A DNA stretch of 10,353 bases. Source: Chloromonas sp. AAM2. Its lineage: Eukaryota; Chlorophyta; Chlorophyceae; Chlamydomonadales; Chlamydomonadaceae. Under the pieces are notes generated by a model that searched no databases, was not told the DNA's origin, and saw only the letters and a program-made list of their open reading frames with translations. Numbering within the stretch: position 1 is the stretch's first letter; each line of letters starts with the position of its first letter. Shown in pieces: positions 7,514-10,353 of the stretch. Where the stretch lies: assembly GCA_004335635.1 (NCBI GenBank), contig QAXH01003466.1, positions 1-10,353 of the forward strand, in the 5' to 3' direction. Position numbers and translations under genes: made by a program.

Positions 7514-9447
7514 ATGCTATATTTTATCGGCGACCATTTGTTCAGCATTTGTGGGAAACGGGGTAAGCAAGGGATTGGGCCTGATGCATCATACTATCGT
7601 GGTCTTTATCTGCTGACCTTCGCAAACTATTTTGTTCAGCATCAGCGACTGAAGGCCACCCCTTTTCAGCGCATGTCTTGTTAGCATTCTTCGTCGTTCG
7701 ACTGCTGATCAGAAACAAAGGCCAGCTCCTGGGCATTGAGCGACTTTGCTTGGGTGGTTAGGCCTGGGCATACAGTGTGATACGTTTTGCAGTGGGTTAG
7801 CGACGCAGTTTGGTGATTGGCACTGAAACAGACAGTGTGTAGTTGTTGGGTTTTGTTTTGCTAGCAATTGTCGAAGAGCCAGGTGCACCAACAGCCAAAC
7901 GAGAAGAATGCGGCGTAGGTAACGTGCAGAGCACATGCATGATCCACAAAAGCACGCCTGCTCTTGAGTTTGTATAGCACGTGGGGCGCACATGTTTTAC
8001 TTTTGGCGGCTGAAGGCCTTGGAAGGGCTGCGTGCCCTCGACCCAACAGTGCTGCTTAATGCAGCCCACCCAACCTGCCTTTCTGTTGGTGCACACTGTG
8101 AAGACCACAGCACATTTCGGAACTGTATGAGAACACTTTTATGAATGTATGTGCCGGTGTGGGCCAGCATAGTGCGCAAGGACACACCACCTGAGCCTAT
8201 TTACTGCTTTGGACCCTACGGCCTGCTGGAAGACTCAGGACTGCACAAGCTGCAATCAGAACATGTCAGAAGCATGATCAAGTGCTTTCCTGGAGCTTGC
8301 TTTGCTGTGTCAGAAGCCTATTCGCAACATGCCATTGCCCCGAGTTTGAAGGGTGTGTCGCTTGTTGATGTTCTTCCTGCCGACTGTTTTATTTGGTGCA
8401 TTTTAGGACGTTAGCTCACGTAGTGATGGGCAGGTGGAAATCTCGTTCTGTGGGGAAAAACGATGTTTGCCAGTTCTGGGACAATTTAGTGATGATGCGA
8501 TGGCACTGGGGTGATGTGTGTGCATGTGGCCACCTGACCAGTGTGAGACCGACTGTGGTGATGATGCGTGATGTGGTAGACGATGGTGGGCTGCGGCGGT
8601 GTCAAAACGTCTGTGGTACACTGCCAGAACTGGGAGAGATGGGACAGACCTGATGGCTAGACTGGGACTGGCTAGACTAGTTGTGAACTGCCTGGTAATC
8701 AGCTGCGCTAGTCAGATAACAGGCTGCCAACATATGGCATCGTGCCATTACTGGAGTTTTCTTCAACAGTCTGCATCACTCTTCTACTTTTTAATGTTCT
8801 GGCCAGACCTGTTTCCATCACCTGCAGACATTTGCTAGTAAGGAGCACGTATACTTAAATCTTTTGGTTTTCACGAGAAGTTTTAATCTACGGATGATGC
8901 CATTGTTGTTGTTTTGATCACAAGGGCGCCATTAATTGAATGTGCTCGGCACACATGAAGCTGCCAAGGGAGTTAGGCTCAAGGTACCACCTGTACTTGT
9001 GCACCCGCTTGAGCCGGGATGTTGCTTCATTCAAAAGGACACCAAGAAGATGCTTGCTGTGTGCGAGTCACCGGAAGTTGCACTGGTGTTTGTGAGGGGG
9101 TTTGAGGAGGTCAAGACAGAGAGGGGCCTGGAGGCAGCACTCAGGAATTCCACCGCAAGTAGGCATTGCAAACGCACGCTGTGGCAGTGAAACAGCAGGA
9201 CAATGTGTGGGAGCGTATGTGGCAAGGGATTGGACACATTTTACAGGTTCTTGTTCATCACCTGTGGCAGATTGATGTGCTTGTTGTCCGACTGAGCCTT
9301 ATTTGTCGGATTGCACAAGGTGACAAGGGCTGTAAACAGCTCGTGAGGACCAAGCATGCCATGAAAGCAAGTTTGCGTATGGATGTAGCAGGCCTTCTGA
9401 GTAGGGGTGAAGTTGCAGAAGTTGCTCATGGCTCAAGCCGGAAGTAG
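7514..9447 (+). CDS. Unrecognised multi-exon protein gene (gene 2)
   Basis: Proposed exons: 7514-7562, 7640-7753, 7865-7918, 7978-8097, 8173-8352, 8961-9091, 9247-9447 (stop TAG). The first five introns are all phase 1 and the last is phase 0; the spliced length is 849 bases, 282 residues. Good sites include G|GTAAGC at 7563, TTTTGTTCAG at 7639 and TTTTGTTTTGCTAG at 7864. Visible parts: a hydrophobic stretch HVLLAFFVVRLLI (about 28-40), IVEEPGAPTAKREE (56-69), FYFWRLKALEGLRALDPTVL (about 79-98), IYCFGPYGLLEDSGLHKLQS (about 121-140) and VPPVLVHPLEPGCCFIQ (about 180-196). I know no family with this combination. Weak points: the splice around 8098-8172 that skips an in-frame TGA at 8142, the poor acceptor at 8960, and the 3' end, where unspliced reading would stop at 9190. 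The ATG at 7514 may not be the true start. Confidence 0.5.
8465..8650. repeat. Dispersed repeat, copy 2, with inverted ends (MITE-like?)
   Basis: Positions 8465-8486 repeat the 2160-2181 22-mer with one mismatch. About 110 bases later, 8599-8632 contain the reverse complement of CAGTTCTGG-CAGTGTACC and GTTTTGACA, so the block has partly inverted ends. TGATGATGCG occurs twice inside. It sits in the 608-base intron of gene 2. No transposase and no clear target-site duplication was seen. Confidence 0.4.
9331..9335 (+). terminator. TGTAA poly(A) motif, alternative
   Basis: TGTAA about 140 bases after the TGA at 9190. It would serve as poly(A) signal if gene 2 ends there. In the spliced model it lies inside the last exon. 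Confidence 0.25.
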
Positions 9448-9660
9448 AGGTTGGTCTACTGCCCAGCCAGGTCAGCGCGGATGCTTGTTTATCACTTGAG
9501 CTTTGTATAGCACATTTCATTGGAAGAGTTTCACAAGGCTGTGCGACAAAGTGGTTGGAGGTGGGAAGCGTGTGATCATACGTTGTGATGGTACATTGTG
9601 TCATCATCAGATTGAGTGAGGCTGGTCCATGATATGATTGTAAGGAAATGGGGGACAGTA
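9448..9660 (+). other. Likely 3' UTR of gene 2
   Basis: Frames are broken after the TAG at 9447, and the stretch ends at the TGTAA at 9639-9643. About 200 bases is a normal 3' UTR length for a green alga. Confidence 0.4.
9639..9643 (+). terminator. TGTAA poly(A) motif of gene 2
   Basis: TGTAA is the usual chlorophyte poly(A) signal, found 10-20 bases before cleavage. Here it is about 190 bases after the TAG at 9447. The motif is only five bases, so position relative to the stop is the main support. Confidence 0.4.
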
Positions 9661-10129
9661 AGTGCCCAGGCATTTCTTCAGCACAGTGTGCGTGATGACG
9701 CTCTAAAATTCATATATGCAGTTGCTGTCGTTGTCTTCGGAAAACTCTCTTCAGCCTACTAGGTGGTCTCCGAGATATACCGATGGCACAAAGCAATAGT
9801 AGTCGCTGGTCTTCCCGCCAAACTGGAATATGTACGCTCAGCGCAATTTTCACTATCGAACGTGACAGGCTGCACACACGCAAACCTGGTGAGCTATCAA
9901 GTGAAAAAACCTCCAGAGTTTCTGGGACAACTTGTGGGTGGTGTGACTGACATGGACATAGACATAGGACATGGGCATAGACATAGGTGGTGTGACTGAC
10001 ATTGTGTGTGTGGATTTGTAGAAGGTAAATCCTCTCCGTTGACGAAAGCTGCAGCACACAGAATTTGTGCAAAATTAGGGTATTGTCAAATCTCAGGAAC
10101 AGCCATGTTTGGAGCCCATTTTCTCACGG
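9661..10129. other. Intergenic: upstream region of gene 3
   Basis: No convincing coding frame. A TATA-like CATATATG lies near 9711-9718, over 400 bases before the first candidate ATG of gene 3, so its use is doubtful. The stretch contains the repeats at 9937-10002. The long minus-strand open frame here (9710-10072) is partly made by these repeats and has no recognisable features. Confidence 0.4.
9937..10002. repeat. 19-bp tandem repeat inside 17-bp direct repeats
   Basis: GGTGGTGTGACTGACAT occurs at 9937-9953 and 9986-10002. Between them, ACATGGACATAGACATAGG (9950-9968) is followed by a copy with one change (9969-9987). The nested arrangement suggests serial slippage or unequal exchange in a promoter-proximal region. 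Confidence 0.85.
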
Positions 10130-10195
10130 ATGGCGGGGAAACTCAGAATGACCACGAACATCACGACTCTCCTTGCCTTGCCTTTCTGCGAGGAC

Positions 10196-10353
10196 ATGGC
10201 CAACCGTCACTGCGCCATGCTGAGCCAGTGGCTGCTGCTTGTAGCTTTGATATTGGTAGCTCGGAGCTCAGCATCGGCATTCGCTACGTTGCCGCCACCT
10301 AACCGCTTTGCTGCCAGGGCCATGCACCGCCACAAAGTGTCTTCCTCGAGGCA
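10196..10353 (+). CDS. Secreted or endomembrane protein, N-terminal part (gene 3)
   Basis: The frame is open to the end of the window, so the gene is cut off on the right. From the ATG at 10196 it reads MANRHCAMLSQWLLLVALIL, then VARSSASAFA, then a Pro- and basic-rich start of the mature part. This is a textbook signal peptide: a short basic n-region, a Leu/Val core (WLLLVALILVA) and small residues before a likely cleavage after ASA. In-frame ATGs also exist at 10130, 10148 and 10217; an in-frame TAG at 10076 limits the start. The 10196 and 10217 starts put the hydrophobic core at the normal distance from the N-terminus. Too little of the mature protein is present to name a function. Confidence 0.6.
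   Translation, partial: MANRHCAMLSQWLLLVALILVARSSASAFATLPPPNRFAARAMHRHKVSSSR

Noticed and set aside
7114..7566. 150-codon open frame on the + strand
   Set aside because: Low-complexity Ser/Thr/Pro start over a pyrimidine-rich tract, no recognisable features, and its end phase at the donor 7563 does not match the next good exon.
9710..10072. 120-codon open frame on the - strand
   Set aside because: Part of it is made by the tandem repeats at 9937-10002; no domain, no splice or signal support.

Overview
The window looks like nuclear DNA of a green alga (Chlorophyta). Its genes are split by many GT-AG introns of about 60-700 bases, with donors such as GTGAGT, GTAAGG and GTGAGG and acceptors that mostly end in CAG. 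One gene has the TGTAA motif that chlorophytes use as a poly(A) signal about 190 bases after its stop. The main protein belongs to the large SPL/CRR1 group known from plants and green algae. All supported genes are on the + strand. No tRNA, rRNA, CRISPR array, complete transposon or prokaryote-style operon was seen. All gene models rest on reading frame, splice-site and phase consistency read by eye.

Layout. Positions 1-770 hold short tandem repeats, a possible broken PPR-like fragment and no gene I can defend. Positions 838-919 have a cluster of CCAAT/ATTGG boxes. Gene 1 runs from 1072 (start uncertain) or 1673 (first well-supported exon) to 6745. It encodes the conserved body and ankyrin-like part of a large SPL/CRR1-type protein, followed by three exons that encode about six hydrophobic segments. 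The SBP zinc finger that defines this family is not visible in the window. Positions 6746-7513 are intergenic and contain a pyrimidine-rich tract. Gene 2 (7514-9447, or ending at 9190) has at least six or seven small exons joined by five consecutive phase-1 introns; I do not recognise its protein. Positions 9448-9660 are its likely 3' UTR. Positions 9661-10129 are intergenic, with a 19-bp tandem repeat inside 17-bp direct repeats. Gene 3 starts between 10130 and 10217, encodes a clear signal peptide and runs off the end of the window.

The most interesting point is gene 1. An SPL/CRR1-type regulator with a polytopic membrane tail, and possibly no DNA-binding domain, would be unusual. CRR1 and SPL7 are copper-response regulators, but nothing here shows that this protein senses copper. 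Genes 2 and 3 have no visible functional link to gene 1.
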